From positions 68,531,888 to 68,595,887 of the forward strand of contig OZ038383.1 of the NCBI GenBank assembly GCA_964036045.1: a DNA stretch of 64,000 bases, read 5' to 3'. Position numbers and translations under genes: made by a program. Position 1 is the first letter of the stretch. Every line of letters begins with the position of its first letter. The DNA is from Eutreptiella sp. 'Long Island Sound 2002' (taxonomy: Eukaryota; Euglenozoa; Euglenophyceae; Eutreptiales; Eutreptiaceae). The notes under the pieces are model-generated. The model made no database searches, was not told the DNA's origin, and saw only the letters and a list, made by a program, of their open reading frames with translations. Below are positions 49,555-60,010 of the stretch, one piece after another.

Positions 49555-52500
49555 CTACCCCTCAAGTAAGCTCCGTGGTTCAAGTGCCCGGAAAAGCCAA
49601 GGCGGAGTCCGATGACTGCCCCAAGATCCAGGCATTGAGGGCCAGGCTGAAGCAGAAGTATGGTGATACCTTCTTCAGCGGTAAGCCTGTGTTTCCCCCA
49701 CCGGTGCGTGGACCGTATGGCGAGGCCAAGATACGACTGAAGCAGGACCCCCGTGTGTATCGGCACCGGGAGTTTGCCCTGAGGGGCGAGAGGAAAGAGG
49801 CCATGGAGAAGATCCTCCGTGACTTCATCCAGAGAGGCTGGCTCGAGCCGTGCCACTCCGAATGGGCCTCTCCGTGCTTCGTCGTCCCCAAGAAGGTTGC
49901 CGGTGAGTGGCGGCTCGTGGTCGACTACCGCGGCCTGAACGCCCAAACGCAGCACGACAGCTATACGCTGCCCCTCATTGAGGACATGCTGCAAAAGCAA
50001 CACCGGCGGAGGATCTTCACGGTGATTGACCTGAAACATGGTTATCATCAGATGCCTCTCGCCGAGGAGTCCCGTGCCTGCACAGCCATGAGCACCCCAC
50101 TTGGACCTCTCCAGTGGAAAGTGATGCCCATGGGCGTTACCAACGTCAATGCGGCTTTTCAGCGGATGCTGGAGAACCTGCTTGAGCCGGTGCGTGACTG
50201 TGCGGACCCCTTCGTGGACGACGTGATCATCGCGTCTGGGGACCCCAGTATGAGCTACGAGGAGCTCCTGGAGGCACATGAAAGGGACGTCACTCGAGTG
50301 CTCGACCTTCTGGTTCGGCACAAACTCACGGGCAGCAGTGACAAGGCCACCATCGCGGTAAGCGAGGTGGTCTTCGCTGGCCACGTAGTCGGGAACGGGC
50401 AGCAAAAGCCCATACCTGGCAAGGTGGCTGCGATTGAGCACTGGGAAAAGCCCAAGACGGTCTCTGAGCTACGGGCGTATCTGGGGTTCTGCAACTACTA
50501 CTCGGGGTATATCAAAATGTATGCCGAGTATGCAGCCCCCATGACGACCATGCTCAAGGGCAACCGAGAGGAGACCAAGAAGGGGTCCAAGAAGGCTCTG
50601 GTCTGGACAGCTGAGTCCGACCGTGCCTTCGAGGGGATGAAGCAGGCGCTGCTATCCGCAGTGGGTCTGCACCTTGTGGATTCCGACCGAGGGTTCGTCC
50701 TGCGCACCGACGCTTCCGACTACGCCATTGGCGCTGTGTTGGAGCAAGTGCTTGACGACGGGAGGCACGTGCCCGTGGCCTTCTGGAGCCGAGTCCTGGC
50801 GGAAGGCCAGAGACGGACGTGGACGCCCCGTGAAAAGGAGGCGTATGCCATCGTCATGGCTCTCAGGAAATGGGCTGGGTACATAGCCCTCCATCCCGTC
50901 ACCGTCTGCACCGACCATCAGAGTCTGCAGTCGTGGCACAAGGAGCACGTGGACACCCCCTCAGGTCCCGCCTCCCGACGGGCAAGATGGCATGAGACCC
51001 TGGCCAAGTTCAACCTCACGGTTGTGTATATTCCTGGAAAGGATAACACCGTGGCGGACTGTCTCAGTAGGTGGGCCTATCCCGCCAGCAAGGGCATGAC
51101 AGATATCTCTGCCCATGACGATGAGGCTGAGACCGCTGAAGCCAGGAGGATCATCGAAATGGAGCGCCTGATGGAGGAGGAGGGTGCCAAATGCTTCGTC
51201 GTCATGGCCGCGGATGCCCCCCTCGCAACGAGGGTGAGCAGAGCGGTCAGAGTACTCGCCCCTGAGGGAGCTGAGTCCGACAAGCACCTCTTCCCGGAGT
51301 CTTGCCTCCAGGACGACTGGACCGACGACTACGCCAAGTCTGAGGCCTTTGCGGCCGAGTATAGGGCTGTGACCGACCCTGATGACGGGCAGAAGTGGCC
51401 AAAGGGGCTGACTGAGGAAGATGGCAAGCTCTACCGGAATGGTAAGCTGCTAGTACCAGAGTCCCGGGTGATCGAGCTGTGTGAAGCTTGGCACCACCAC
51501 ATGCCGCACCCAGGGGTCAAGAAGCAAGCTCTTGACATGCAGCGTCGGTTCGAGATCGACCATATCGTTCTCTACACCGCCATCAAGAAGGTCAGGAAGG
51601 GTTGCTCGGTCTGTCAGGCCTGCAATCCCGACAACCGGAACGTCAAGGGGGAACCCCAATGGACCCCGGTTCCTGACCAGCCCATGGAGAGCGTGGCCAT
51701 GGACGTCTTCTCCATGCCCGAAGTGCACATTGGCAAGGAGACCTTTGACTGTGTGGTTCTCTGTGTGGACCGCCACAGCGGCTACATTGTAGCCGTTCCG
51801 GCACGCAAAAAGGGGTTGCTTGCCAAGGAAGTGGCAGTCATGATGATTCGTCATTGGCTGACCGTCTTTGACATCCCCCGCACCATTTGCAGTGACCGAG
51901 GGCCCCAGTTTACTGGTGGCTGGTTCAAGGCTATGTGTTCCCTCATGGAGATACGTCATGCCAAGAGCGTCGCCTATCTCAGCCGGTCTAACGGCCGTGC
52001 TGAAGTGGCTGGACGGCAGCTGTTCGAGAAGCTGCGCAAGATCCACATCACCAATCCACGTCGGAACTGGTTTGAGGAGATGTGGCCCGCTCTGAAGGCC
52101 CATCATGACACCCCCACTCCGGGTGGTTTGTCCCCTCACCAGATTCTGTTCGGCAGGGACCCCCTGGGTAGGGGACTTCCCTTGTCTGGTGATGGTATGG
52201 CTATGGATGCCAAGGAATTCGTCGCGCGGCAAGGGCAAACGGCGCGGGACATCCGCCAGCAGCTCGAGAAGGAGCATGCAGAGCGTCAGAAGTCCGCCCC
52301 GAGCTCGACAGCGCAGAAGTTCAGGGTGGGAGACCCGGTGTGGGTGATCAGACCCCGCCCTATGGGCACCCACCGCACCAAGACCTGGTTCACACCCGGC
52401 GAGGTGGTCCGCAGGATTGGTGAGGACACCTACCGCATCAAGGTGGGTCACGGACAGTTCCGGGAGCGCCACGAGAGTCAACTCCGTGTGCGGGAACCCG

Positions 52501-52814
52501 ACCTCCGTGGCCAACATGTGTCCCTGAGCTATGCCGCACATGAGGCTGATTCGGATGATGACTATGCTGAGCAGGACGACTATACTGTCGAGAAGATCCT
52601 GGCTCAGCGTCCGAAAGCCTCGGCACCCGGAGGTCTGGAGTTCAAGGTTCGTTGGCGAGGCTATGGGCCGTCCCACGACACCTGGGAACCCGTCTCCTCG
52701 TTCGTGCCGCGGGTCAATACTCCCTTCATGGAGTACATCCGCAGGCACAAGACCAAGATCCACGTTTCGGACTTGGCAGCACTCACCCGGGCGATTGCAG
52801 CCAGGGGCGCCTGA
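49536..52814 (+). CDS. Pol (RT, RNase H, integrase, chromodomain), element C
   Basis: About 1090 codons in the -1 frame relative to protease; the frame is already open from at least 49536, overlapping the protease end. RT: RRIFTVIDLKHGYHQMPL, LQWKVMPMGVTNVNAAFQRM and FVDDVIIAS (FVDD at about 50211) with downstream FLGFCNYYSGYI-type sequence. RNase H: LRTDASDYAIGAVLEQ, TPREKEAYAIVMAL, CTDHQSLQ. Integrase: HHCC HHHMPHPGVKKQ ... CSVCQAC, then Asp in AMDVFSMPEVH (about 51703), Asp in CSDRGPQFTG (about 51893), Glu in NGRAEVAGRQLF (about 52002). Chromodomain: YTVEKILAQRP, FKVRWRGYGPSHDTWEP, PFMEYIRRHK. All catalytic residues are present, so the enzyme may be functional. Confidence 0.93.
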   Translation, partial: PKASGVATPQVSSVVQVPGKAKAESDDCPKIQALRARLKQKYGDTFFSGKPVFPPPVRGPYGEAKIRLKQDPRVYRHREFALRGERKEAMEKILRDFIQRGWLEPCHSEWASPCFVVPKKVAGEWRLVVDYRGLNAQTQHDSYTLPLIEDMLQKQHRRRIFTVIDLKHGYHQMPLAEESRACTAMSTPLGPLQWKVMPMGVTNVNAAFQRMLENLLEPVRDCADPFVDDVIIASGDPSMSYEELLEAHERDVTRVLDLLVRHKLTGSSDKATIAVSEVVFAGHVVGNGQQKPIPGKVAAIEHWEKPKTVSELRAYLGFCNYYSGYIKMYAEYAAPMTTMLKGNREETKKGSKKALVWTAESDRAFEGMKQALLSAVGLHLVDSDRGFVLRTDASDYAIGAVLEQVLDDGRHVPVAFWSRVLAEGQRRTWTPREKEAYAIVMALRKWAGYIALHPVTVCTDHQSLQSWHKEHVDTPSGPASRRARWHETLAKFNLTVVYIPGKDNTVADCLSRWAYPASKGMTDISAHDDEAETAEARRIIEMERLMEEEGAKCFVVMAADAPLATRVSRAVRVLAPEGAESDKHLFPESCLQDDWTDDYAKSEAFAAEYRAVTDPDDGQKWPKGLTEEDGKLYRNGKLLVPESRVIELCEAWHHHMPHPGVKKQALDMQRRFEIDHIVLYTAIKKVRKGCSVCQACNPDNRNVKGEPQWTPVPDQPMESVAMDVFSMPEVHIGKETFDCVVLCVDRHSGYIVAVPARKKGLLAKEVAVMMIRHWLTVFDIPRTICSDRGPQFTGGWFKAMCSLMEIRHAKSVAYLSRSNGRAEVAGRQLFEKLRKIHITNPRRNWFEEMWPALKAHHDTPTPGGLSPHQILFGRDPLGRGLPLSGDGMAMDAKEFVARQGQTARDIRQQLEKEHAERQKSAPSSTAQKFRVGDPVWVIRPRPMGTHRTKTWFTPGEVVRRIGEDTYRIKVGHGQFRERHESQLRVREPDLRGQHVSLSYAAHEADSDDDYAEQDDYTVEKILAQRPKASAPGGLEFKVRWRGYGPSHDTWEPVSSFVPRVNTPFMEYIRRHKTKIHVSDLAALTRAIAARGA

Positions 52815-54299
52815 TCAGTGCCCTGAGCTCTCCCCTGATGCGTTTTGAGCGCTTGTGAGGCCGACGAATCGTCCCTTACTTGCTTGCTCTCTCTCATCTT
52901 CCGGTGACCTGCCATCAGAGTGGCCATATACCCCCCCCTGCTGAATCCAGAGGAGGATGGCCCCTCTCTTTCAATTCTTTTCGTCACTCCCCCCTGCTGA
53001 ATCCTTGGGAAACCAGGTAGGGCGACTGACCTTCATTTTCCTGAGCTCTTGGGGCCTTGAAGCCCATACGACGTTGCGCAACGGATGCCGCTGTCATCGG
53101 CATTGTGATTTTTTTGGTGTGTGGTCTGGTTCCATGGCACTTGCGGAATCCAGACCCGTCGACGTGTGTCTCGAGACTATATATGCCTGAACTCAGGCGT
53201 TATCCTGTCCACCCTCCTGCATTTGCCTTATCCTGACCGTGGCGTGGTTTGGCACTCTGTCCGGAGTGTGTTTACACGCCTGTTTACCTGATTATTGCTT
53301 GCTTTCTCTGTCCCCCAGGATATGTGCATCTGTATGTTAGCCCATCACTGAGTGTGGACTGTTTTTCACAGAATCGGATACGAAGGCGCCTTGAGTCGCC
53401 GTGTACATGTTCATACAGCCTGGTCCAGCCTGGACCAGTACTCGAATACAGATTCTACTGTTTGAGTGCCTGTGATACCGTGTTGCCCTATTCGCTGTGA
53501 TGTGGAGATCCTGATGGCGACAGGTGGGAAGCCCAGTTGCCTGACTACACTCCCAGCGGTCCGCCACTGTCAGTCCCAGTGTGAGCCTACCGATTCGCAG
53601 ACGCACTTGCAGTCGGATGGCGGCCTCCGGTGCTCCTGACCTCGGTCAGTCTGCCTGGGAAACTGGTGGTTTGAGGAGTCGACGCCTGCGCCCACACTGC
53701 ATGAGGACTCCCTCATGTATGGCCTTCGTGGTAATAGGGCGAGGAAAAAGACGGCCTTGATGCCCGATCCCTTAAGGAGGAGTTTCCTTAAGATCTCTTA
53801 AGGAGTTCGGCTGTGGCACTCTGGACTTGCGTCGTATTGATATGGACATGGTGCGCCCGAGGAAGGACCCGTGGGGACTCTCCCCAGTCGGCGGGCCTTG
53901 GGAAGCTTGGGGTAGCCTGATGGATCTTTGTGGTCGCTCTCGACCTGTGGGACCACCTCGGTCGTCGTGTGTCGCCTATGTTGGCCGTGTATGCCACTGC
54001 CACTGTGGTGGTGACCGTAGCAGCCGGCACCCGGTGCGCCTGGTATGGGTTAACGGGTCCTTTGGATGCCGAACAATCGCCGCCAGGACCCGGGACTTGA
54101 TACTTGATACTATACATGTGCTACGAGCTTTTACAGCATCATACCTGTTTCACCGTGGGATCGCGATGGGCAACCTAACCCGTGAATCAGCCTGAAGCTG
54201 AAGTGAAGTGGGATGTGACACCCCCGCCCCTTCAGGGGATGGTCCTGGGTACCCGCTGCCATGCTTGGGTGTTATCGAGCCCTACCCAGGGTTTGCTCT
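52815..54299 (+). other. 3' non-coding region of element C
   Basis: 1.5 kb with only short unrelated ORFs. A CCCCCCCTGCTGAATCC segment occurs twice (about 52930 and 52989). No gene recognised. Confidence 0.5.
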
Positions 54300-54310
54300 A
54301 AGGAGGGGGG
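54300..54310 (+). other. Polypurine tract of element C
   Basis: AAGGAGGGGGG directly before the 3' LTR. Confidence 0.85.
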
Positions 54311-57155
54311 TGAAGCGGTACCCAGAACCTATGGCCCATGGCCCGGAGGCCTGTGAGCCGTCACACCCGTTATGGCCCATAGCCCAGAGGCCTGCGAGCC
54401 GTCACACCCGTGCGGAAGCCGTTGACACCGGCTATCTCTGTTCTCTAACCCGTGAAATCTGGAATCCGATTTCTAACCAATAAATCGATGTAGAATTACC
54501 GTGATTTTATTGTCTTGATCGATTTTTGGGCAGAAATCGGTGAAATACCCGATTTCTACCGCGATTTCTAATTGTCGTGAAATCGCCGCCTGATGTCGCC
54601 TGTTCTCGCGCCTTCGTCGCTTCTCCGTGGCGAGTTTTGTGATTGACTTTTCTCGAGTACCTGTGAGGTTCTAAGAGAACTTAAGGGCTGAATCTAGAGG
54701 GTATTTAATATACTTTCATCTGGTGAGTTTACCAGAATTTTTCGCCGTTGCGTTTTCGAGAAAAATCAGCACGCAAGGCTTTCCGTCGATCGTGCGAACT
54801 CATGCTTCTCAGAACCAAGAGTTCGCACGGATCCCTACGTCTCCCCCCTATGTCTTTCATCCATGCCCTTTTCACGCGGGCATATCATCTTGCTTAGGGA
54901 AGTGGGCAATGGCGGTGTTTTAGGCAGCCTATGGGTCTCGCAAACCCAAGTCGTTTGCGTGCGCAAACGCTAACTTTGTGGCCTTGTGAGCATGAACGTT
55001 AATGACCGAACACAATGCTCACAAGACCAAGAGCCCGAGGCCATTTTCGTTTTACGAGCCAACTCAACGATGGCTCCACGCAATTCAATGCGTACCAAAA
55101 CTCTATTTTCAAAAGAGGGCAAGTTTTGGTCGAAAATTAGGCCAAAATGGCCAAACCCCCGAGGCTCGTATTCGGAGCCTATGGGGAGTTGAGCCACGAA
55201 CCAAAGCAATATGTAAAGTAGAGACCACGAAGGACATCCTGGATGGCTTGGTTGATTTTTACAACCTTGTCTTCTATTTTATATAATTTCGCCTTGTAAG
55301 CACGCGTGCCACATTGCCTCTTTGCACACGCGCTCATATGCAAGCACTAATGACACGAGTGGGCGGAGACAATCTAACCATGAGGTGCATATTTGAAAGC
55401 ACCTACTATGGGCCTACTCCAAAAGTGTTTACTCATATTTTTGCTCCTCAAGGTCCCAAGGATATGTTCATGCCAATATCGCCGATATATGCACTTTTTC
55501 CCATAAATAGTGTGCTTCAAGGATTGAGGTGTTAAAAATGCTTTCATTGTGCTTTGAACCTCAACCCTTCTTGCGAAAGGGAAGCAAAGCTTCGGTATAC
55601 ATCCATGCAAAAGCCCGAGGCTCCTTTCTCTTGCGTTACGGAGATACGATATTTGGAGGGACCGCTTTTGGGTGAATTTTGGCCGTTTTGCCCAAAATGG
55701 CCACAAACTCCTTCCCCCCCTGATTTCACTCCCGAGGTTGCGTGCGCCACTTGACCAAGGGTAAGGGCAATTCGGAGAGGGCACATTAGCCCACGTCGAA
55801 TGGGGTGTTTCCCCATGTGGCCTCTCCTCTTGATGGGAGAGTTGTGAGTCACCCAATTTGGGGTATGTTGCCATTCTGCCCCATACGTGTGTCACTTTCC
55901 CTCCAATGGGTAAAATAGCTAGAGGCGACCATGAGGGATGGCAAGTGGCATATATTGGGACCTAGGTCCCATGTGTCTATCGCATCTTTGGTTGAAAGGA
56001 TCCTCGCCGTGGCCATGGAGATATGGAATCATGAGTGCGGGCCGTTTTGGCCAAATTTCGCTGTTTTTGCCATTGTATGCCACATTCGAATTACCATATC
56101 TCCATGGGGCACGCAATCTAGCCAGGAATGAGGGGCGCATATTGTACCATATGACTAAGGGTTGAACGCCCTTGAGTTTCGTATTTGCTTCTCCCGCTCA
56201 TCTGGCGTTATTCGACTTTTGGTGCGATCCACGATCCCCACCTTTGCACCGCATGTTGCTTTCTGCCCCGTCCGTGTGGTCATCCCCTCGGTGAACAGTA
56301 AGCAGCCGGCGTGACGGCAAGCGATAACCCAGGGCATGGGACCAAAGGGGATATCAAGGGTTGTGAATCAAGGCTTGGCGCGTCAATATCGCCAAGATTT
56401 CCTACCCTGGACGGTCGCCCGAGGCGGCCGATTTTGCCATTTTGGCAATCATGACCCCACGTGACGAATCCGTGTTGCCCTGATGCCGGGACCTCAGAGG
56501 GAACCAAGTTGGGTGAGGGCTCCAGAGAGTTCGTACTCGAAGGGCATAGGGTCAGTTGCCTCGTCCCTACCTCTGGCGGGTCCCGACGAGGGGTCAATTT
56601 TGGTAATTTTGGAGCTAATATCAGTTTGGGCTGAAACAGCCCATTTTCAGCTACCAACTCCTGAGGGATAATGGCGGGGCCATATCTCTCGCTCAGAGTA
56701 GAGTTGTGACCTGCTGTTAAGGGAGCATGGGGAGCCACTGTCAATTGGCCTTGGAGCTCCTTGGTTACCAGGAACTCGCCTATGGCTGGGCGGCACACCC
56801 CCCCTATTGGCAGGGTTTCAGGGTCCGGACTGAGCAGGGCATGTGTTGTGTTTGAGCCCCCGCCCCCACCAGCCACTGAGAGGGTCGGACCTGGGATTGG
56901 GATATGAGATGGGACTGAGTGTCTATTGTCCTGTGATGCCCTTACCCCAGTCCAGTCTTAACCCCATGTGTACATATCCTGATGTGTTGCTGTACATATT
57001 TTCGTTCCCTTGTTGCAGAGTGGCAAGGATCCTGAAACGCTTTGTCACATGACACGAGCGTATTGATGCCCTTGTGAGCGTAGTGCCTTGCCTGCCTGCT
57101 CACCTGTGCGTGTCACTGCAGCGTCCCGTGGCCGGCCCCCCACGGGAACGCGTCA
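54311..57155 (+). repeat. 3' LTR of element C
   Basis: Near-identical to 40278-43114. Differences are scattered single bases plus a patch around 56115-56215 (versus 42080-42175). It ends GCGTCA before the GTGA target copy. Confidence 0.93.
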
Positions 57156-57159
57156 GTGA
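57156..57159. repeat. Target-site duplication of element C (right)
   Basis: GTGA, matching 40274-40277. Confidence 0.75.
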
Positions 57160-57557
57160 AACCCAGTTCTCGACCAAAGGTACAACGAAGGCCGTGTACG
57201 TGTGGCATTCTCGATATTTATCAACTGTCGCGAATTCAGGCGGGAGCAGGCGCCCGCTGCTGGATCCTCGAGACCTGGTACGTACCACAATGTGAGGTTG
57301 TACTCCTCGAGGAAGTGGGACCAACGTGCTTGTCGTGGTGTCAGTGGTCGAGGACACGTCTTAGGATAACGAAGGCTTTCGTGGTCAGTGTGCACATGCA
57401 CCTGCTGTGGTCCTCGAAGTAGATAAAACCACTGTTAGAGAGCTAGCACGAAGGCCAACAGCTCCTGTTCTCGAACCAGGTATTGAGTTTCAGCAGATTG
57501 CATCTGCCGGGACATGAAGGCAATAGGTCGAGGATGTCCCTTGTACTTCCCGGGCGC
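57160..57557 (-). pseudogene. RNase H part of element B
   Basis: Minus-strand frames give HVHTDHESLRY (the TDH motif of Ty3 RNase H), PLTPRQARWSHFLEEYNLTL and WYVPGLEDPAAGACSRL, where the usual GKxNxxADxLSR is altered. It ends PLVENWVS at element C. Separated by frameshift from the RT frame, which carries the first RNase H Asp (YMDASKDCMGATL). Confidence 0.65.
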
Positions 57558-58427
57558 TCACCGCTGCGCTAGCGTGGCCCCCATGCAATCCTTCGAAGCA
57601 TCCATGTACAAGTGATACGGCCGTCGGGGGTCGATGGCACTGAGATGTGTCGCATTGATCATTGCTTGCTTTGGCTTGTTCAAGGAAGCTTGGTGCACAG
57701 CTGTCCGGTCCCACTTAAAATCTGCCTTAAACATCGCGGTCAGAGGGGCTGCGACAGCTTGGAACCCTTCGGCAAACTGCTGGTAAAATCCACACAACCC
57801 CATAAATTGTCGGACTTCATGAACCGTGGTGAGCGAAGGCCAACCTCGAATGACCTTGATCTTCTCGGGGTCCATGTGCACTCCATCCTTATGGACGATG
57901 TATCCGCAAAAGGATACTCGACTCTGGAAGAATGTGGATTTATCGATGCAGGGAAACAGTTGGTGTCGACGTAGTAGTTCATGTACCAAATCGAGATGTC
58001 GTTGGTGTTCATCAGCATCCTTCGAGAAGACGAGAATGTCGTCAATGTACACCCATACGAAAATCCCCAAGTGGTCTCGAAGGACATCATTCACGGCGCG
58101 TTGGAACGATGATGGCACGTTACAGAGGCCAAAGGGCATAACAACCCATTCGAAGGCGCCAAATTGTGTGTTGAAGGCGGTTTTCTCGACATCTTCGTCA
58201 TGAATCCGAATCCGATGGAAGCCACTGCCAAGGTCTATCTTCGAAAATACGGTGGAACTCCCCAGTGTACTCAGTATGTATTGGATCGAAGGTGAAGGAT
58301 ATCGATCTCGGACAGTACGCATATTCAACGCTCGGTAGTCGACGCACATACGCCATTTACCATTCGCTTTCTTCACCAGCAGGCAACCCGCTCGATATGG
58401 ACTCGAGGATGGTGGAATTTGGCCAGA
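57558..58427 (-). CDS. Reverse transcriptase part of Pol, element B
   Basis: A long minus-strand frame with all RT blocks: KKANGKWRMCVDYRALN, YPSPSIQYILSTLGSSTVFS, KIDLGSGFHRIRIHDEDVEK, WVVMPFGLCNVPSSFQRAV, VYIDDILVFSK (YIDD catalytic pair), FCGYIVHKDGVHMDPEKI and FMGLCGFYQQFAEGF. It then enters RNase H (YMDASKDCMG) before a stop at 57558. RT copies genomic RNA into cDNA. A single TGA (58428-58430) interrupts the same frame upstream. RT residues look intact, but the element is split, so it can no longer make a full Pol. Confidence 0.82.
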   Translation of the reverse strand, partial: SGQIPPSSSPYRAGCLLVKKANGKWRMCVDYRALNMRTVRDRYPSPSIQYILSTLGSSTVFSKIDLGSGFHRIRIHDEDVEKTAFNTQFGAFEWVVMPFGLCNVPSSFQRAVNDVLRDHLGIFVWVYIDDILVFSKDADEHQRHLDLVHELLRRHQLFPCIDKSTFFQSRVSFCGYIVHKDGVHMDPEKIKVIRGWPSLTTVHEVRQFMGLCGFYQQFAEGFQAVAAPLTAMFKADFKWDRTAVHQASLNKPKQAMINATHLSAIDPRRPYHLYMDASKDCMGATLAQR

Positions 58428-59292
58428 TCAATGTAACTTATCCAGCTGTCGTCGAAGTTCATCCAATTGACCAGGGTCCATTTTGTAAGGGTGTACCCAC
58501 GGTGGATTGTCTTCCGAATCCAGGCGTATTCGATGATCTCTTCCAGGTCGATGCGGAGGTAGGTCTCCGAACTCCGCTTTCTCCCGGTCGTAGAGGTCTG
58601 CCCATTTGTGTATGCGAATAGGCAACTTGCGTCGAACGGGGTCAAGCCCGTCATCGTCACCGCTTTCTTGCATCTTGTACATTTGATCGACCGGCACTGC
58701 GGGTGGAGGCATGCAGCACAGAAACACTTGATCACCGGTGCGATCAGCTAGACCGATCTCCCGTTTAAGTTTCGGCAACGAGATGTACTTGATCCCCATG
58801 TCGCTGCACTCCTCATCGGTGATACCATCTACCGTTTCGGACTCATCGAACGTGCCAGCACCACTCTGGGCGCATGTCGACGAGTGTAGGTCCGGGCGCT
58901 CTTTGGGATGCGGTGTAGGGCTTCCAACCAGGCTTGCTCCCGAGGTACTGGATGAAAGTGTCGAAAGAAGGTCCAACTTCGAAGCGGCTTGGAACTGCAG
59001 CTGAGTGGAATGCCTTGACTTGTCGAAAGACAATCGGTATGAACTCGAACCATGTTGAATGTCCGCATACCGTTCCTTCCAGTTGACAGTTGGATTATAG
59101 CTTCGAAGCCAGCGTAGCCCAGGTACCACATCTGGCAGACCCTCCGAAAACCTGAAGTGATGTCGAAATACGAGTTCTCCAACTCGGACATAAGCTCTGG
59201 TGTAGTATCGCACCTCAGCTTGGACAGCTCCGGCTGTTAAGACGTGTCCAAGGTTTGTCAGTTTGTAGAGGGGAAGTCGCGCCCTCTTTGCA
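58428..59292 (-). pseudogene. Protease distal half and RT leader, element B
   Basis: The minus-strand frame gives the distal retropepsin strand region (YVRVGELVFRHHFRF, LPDVVPGLRWLRSYNPTVNW), then a linker, then the RT entrance DLPPHRPGRDHRIRLDSEDN, PPWVHPYKMDPGQLDELRRQ, and stops at TGA 58428-58430, beyond which the same frame continues into RT. The active-site DTG half is absent: the element stops at the U6 boundary. Confidence 0.68.
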
Positions 59293-59392
59293 GTCTTCGG
59301 GGACATCTGCTAAAATTGGAAAGATACAGAGAAGATTAGCATGGTCCCTGCGCAGGGATGACCCGCATCAATCGAGAAAGTATCACCTTTTT
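59293..59392 (+). ncRNA. U6: U6 spliceosomal snRNA (gene or retrocopy)
   Basis: The plus strand matches U6 along its whole length: 5' hairpin GTCTTCGGGGACATC, then TAAAATTGGAAAGATACAGA containing the ACAGAGA box (59326-59332), GATTAGCATGG with the AGC triad (59338-59340), the internal stem-loop CCCTGCGCAGGGATGA, CCCGCATCAATCGAGAAA and a terminal T5 (59388-59392), the usual Pol III stop. Length is about 100 nt as expected. The form is close to the plant/alga type. U6 pairs with U2 and forms the catalytic core of the spliceosome. Upstream sequence is retroelement B with no obvious TATA or USE at -30/-60, so it may be a retrocopy. Confidence 0.9.
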
Positions 59393-60010
59393 CCACACAC
59401 AGACAAACCACATTAGGAGACACCGCCGCCGCAGCAACCTAGACACCCAACGCCGCCAACGAAGTGCACATGCCTATGTCATCTTCGATACTGCCACCCC
59501 CGCAATAGCCCAAACCCCCATCCTTCCTCTGTCTCACAGGACCAAGAAGGAGAGAAGGAGGAGGACCCAGTGAACAAGGAAGTAGGCAAGGGAAAAAACC
59601 GACACACACACAAGGACACAAGGGAGGCAGGTAAATATGCACGCCAGAGAGGAGGGCAGACCAACGGGGAGTAGATGAAAGAGTAAAGAGTGCCGCAACA
59701 AAGAAGGAAGAAGGAGGGTAGCCAGCAGCCGAGCGAGGGTGGCACGCGGGGAAGGGGGCACAGCCACAAGCCACGGCAAGCACAACACCACGACGTAGCG
59801 CAAGAGAGGGGGGCACCAGGGTGAGAGACGAAATGAGGCAGCACCACGCACCACGGCACCACGGCACACACCGCACCGGCACGCACCAAGCAGCACACAA
59901 ACACCGCACAGGCACCACCGACACCACACGCACCCACGCCCGGCCGCCCGCCCTACGGACGGGCGACACACCCATGCCCACACACCCGCGCCCAGACCAA
60001 GTGAGCGACG
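59393..60010. other. Unassigned sequence between U6 and the satellite
   Basis: Purine-rich (59540-59760) then CAC-rich (59840-59960) DNA. Minus-strand ORFs here are Cys/Leu/Val-rich and continue into the satellite; they look compositional. No gene supported. Confidence 0.35.

Larger units (their letters stand above)
40278..57155 (+). mobile_element. Ty3/gypsy chromovirus-type element C (full length)
   Basis: A 16.9-kb element on the plus strand with two LTRs of about 2.84 kb (40278-43114 and 54311-57155), beginning TG and ending CA, TSD GTGA, and a PPT at 54300-54310. Internal order: leader, gag in up to three frame segments (43477-47832), in-frame TAG, protease plus extra module (47833-49554), a -1 frame change, RT-RNase H-integrase-chromodomain (to 52814), and a 1.5-kb 3' region. 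Pol is long, open and has all catalytic residues, and the LTRs differ only at scattered positions, so this is the youngest-looking element here. It split element B. Confidence 0.93.
57156..59292 (-). mobile_element. Ty3 chromovirus B, 5' part (truncated)
   Basis: Minus-strand protease end, RT and RNase H of element B. It begins inside the protease at about 59292, right where a U6 snRNA sequence begins on the other strand; gag, the protease active site and the 5' LTR are missing. It continues at 40273 beyond element C. Confidence 0.75.
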
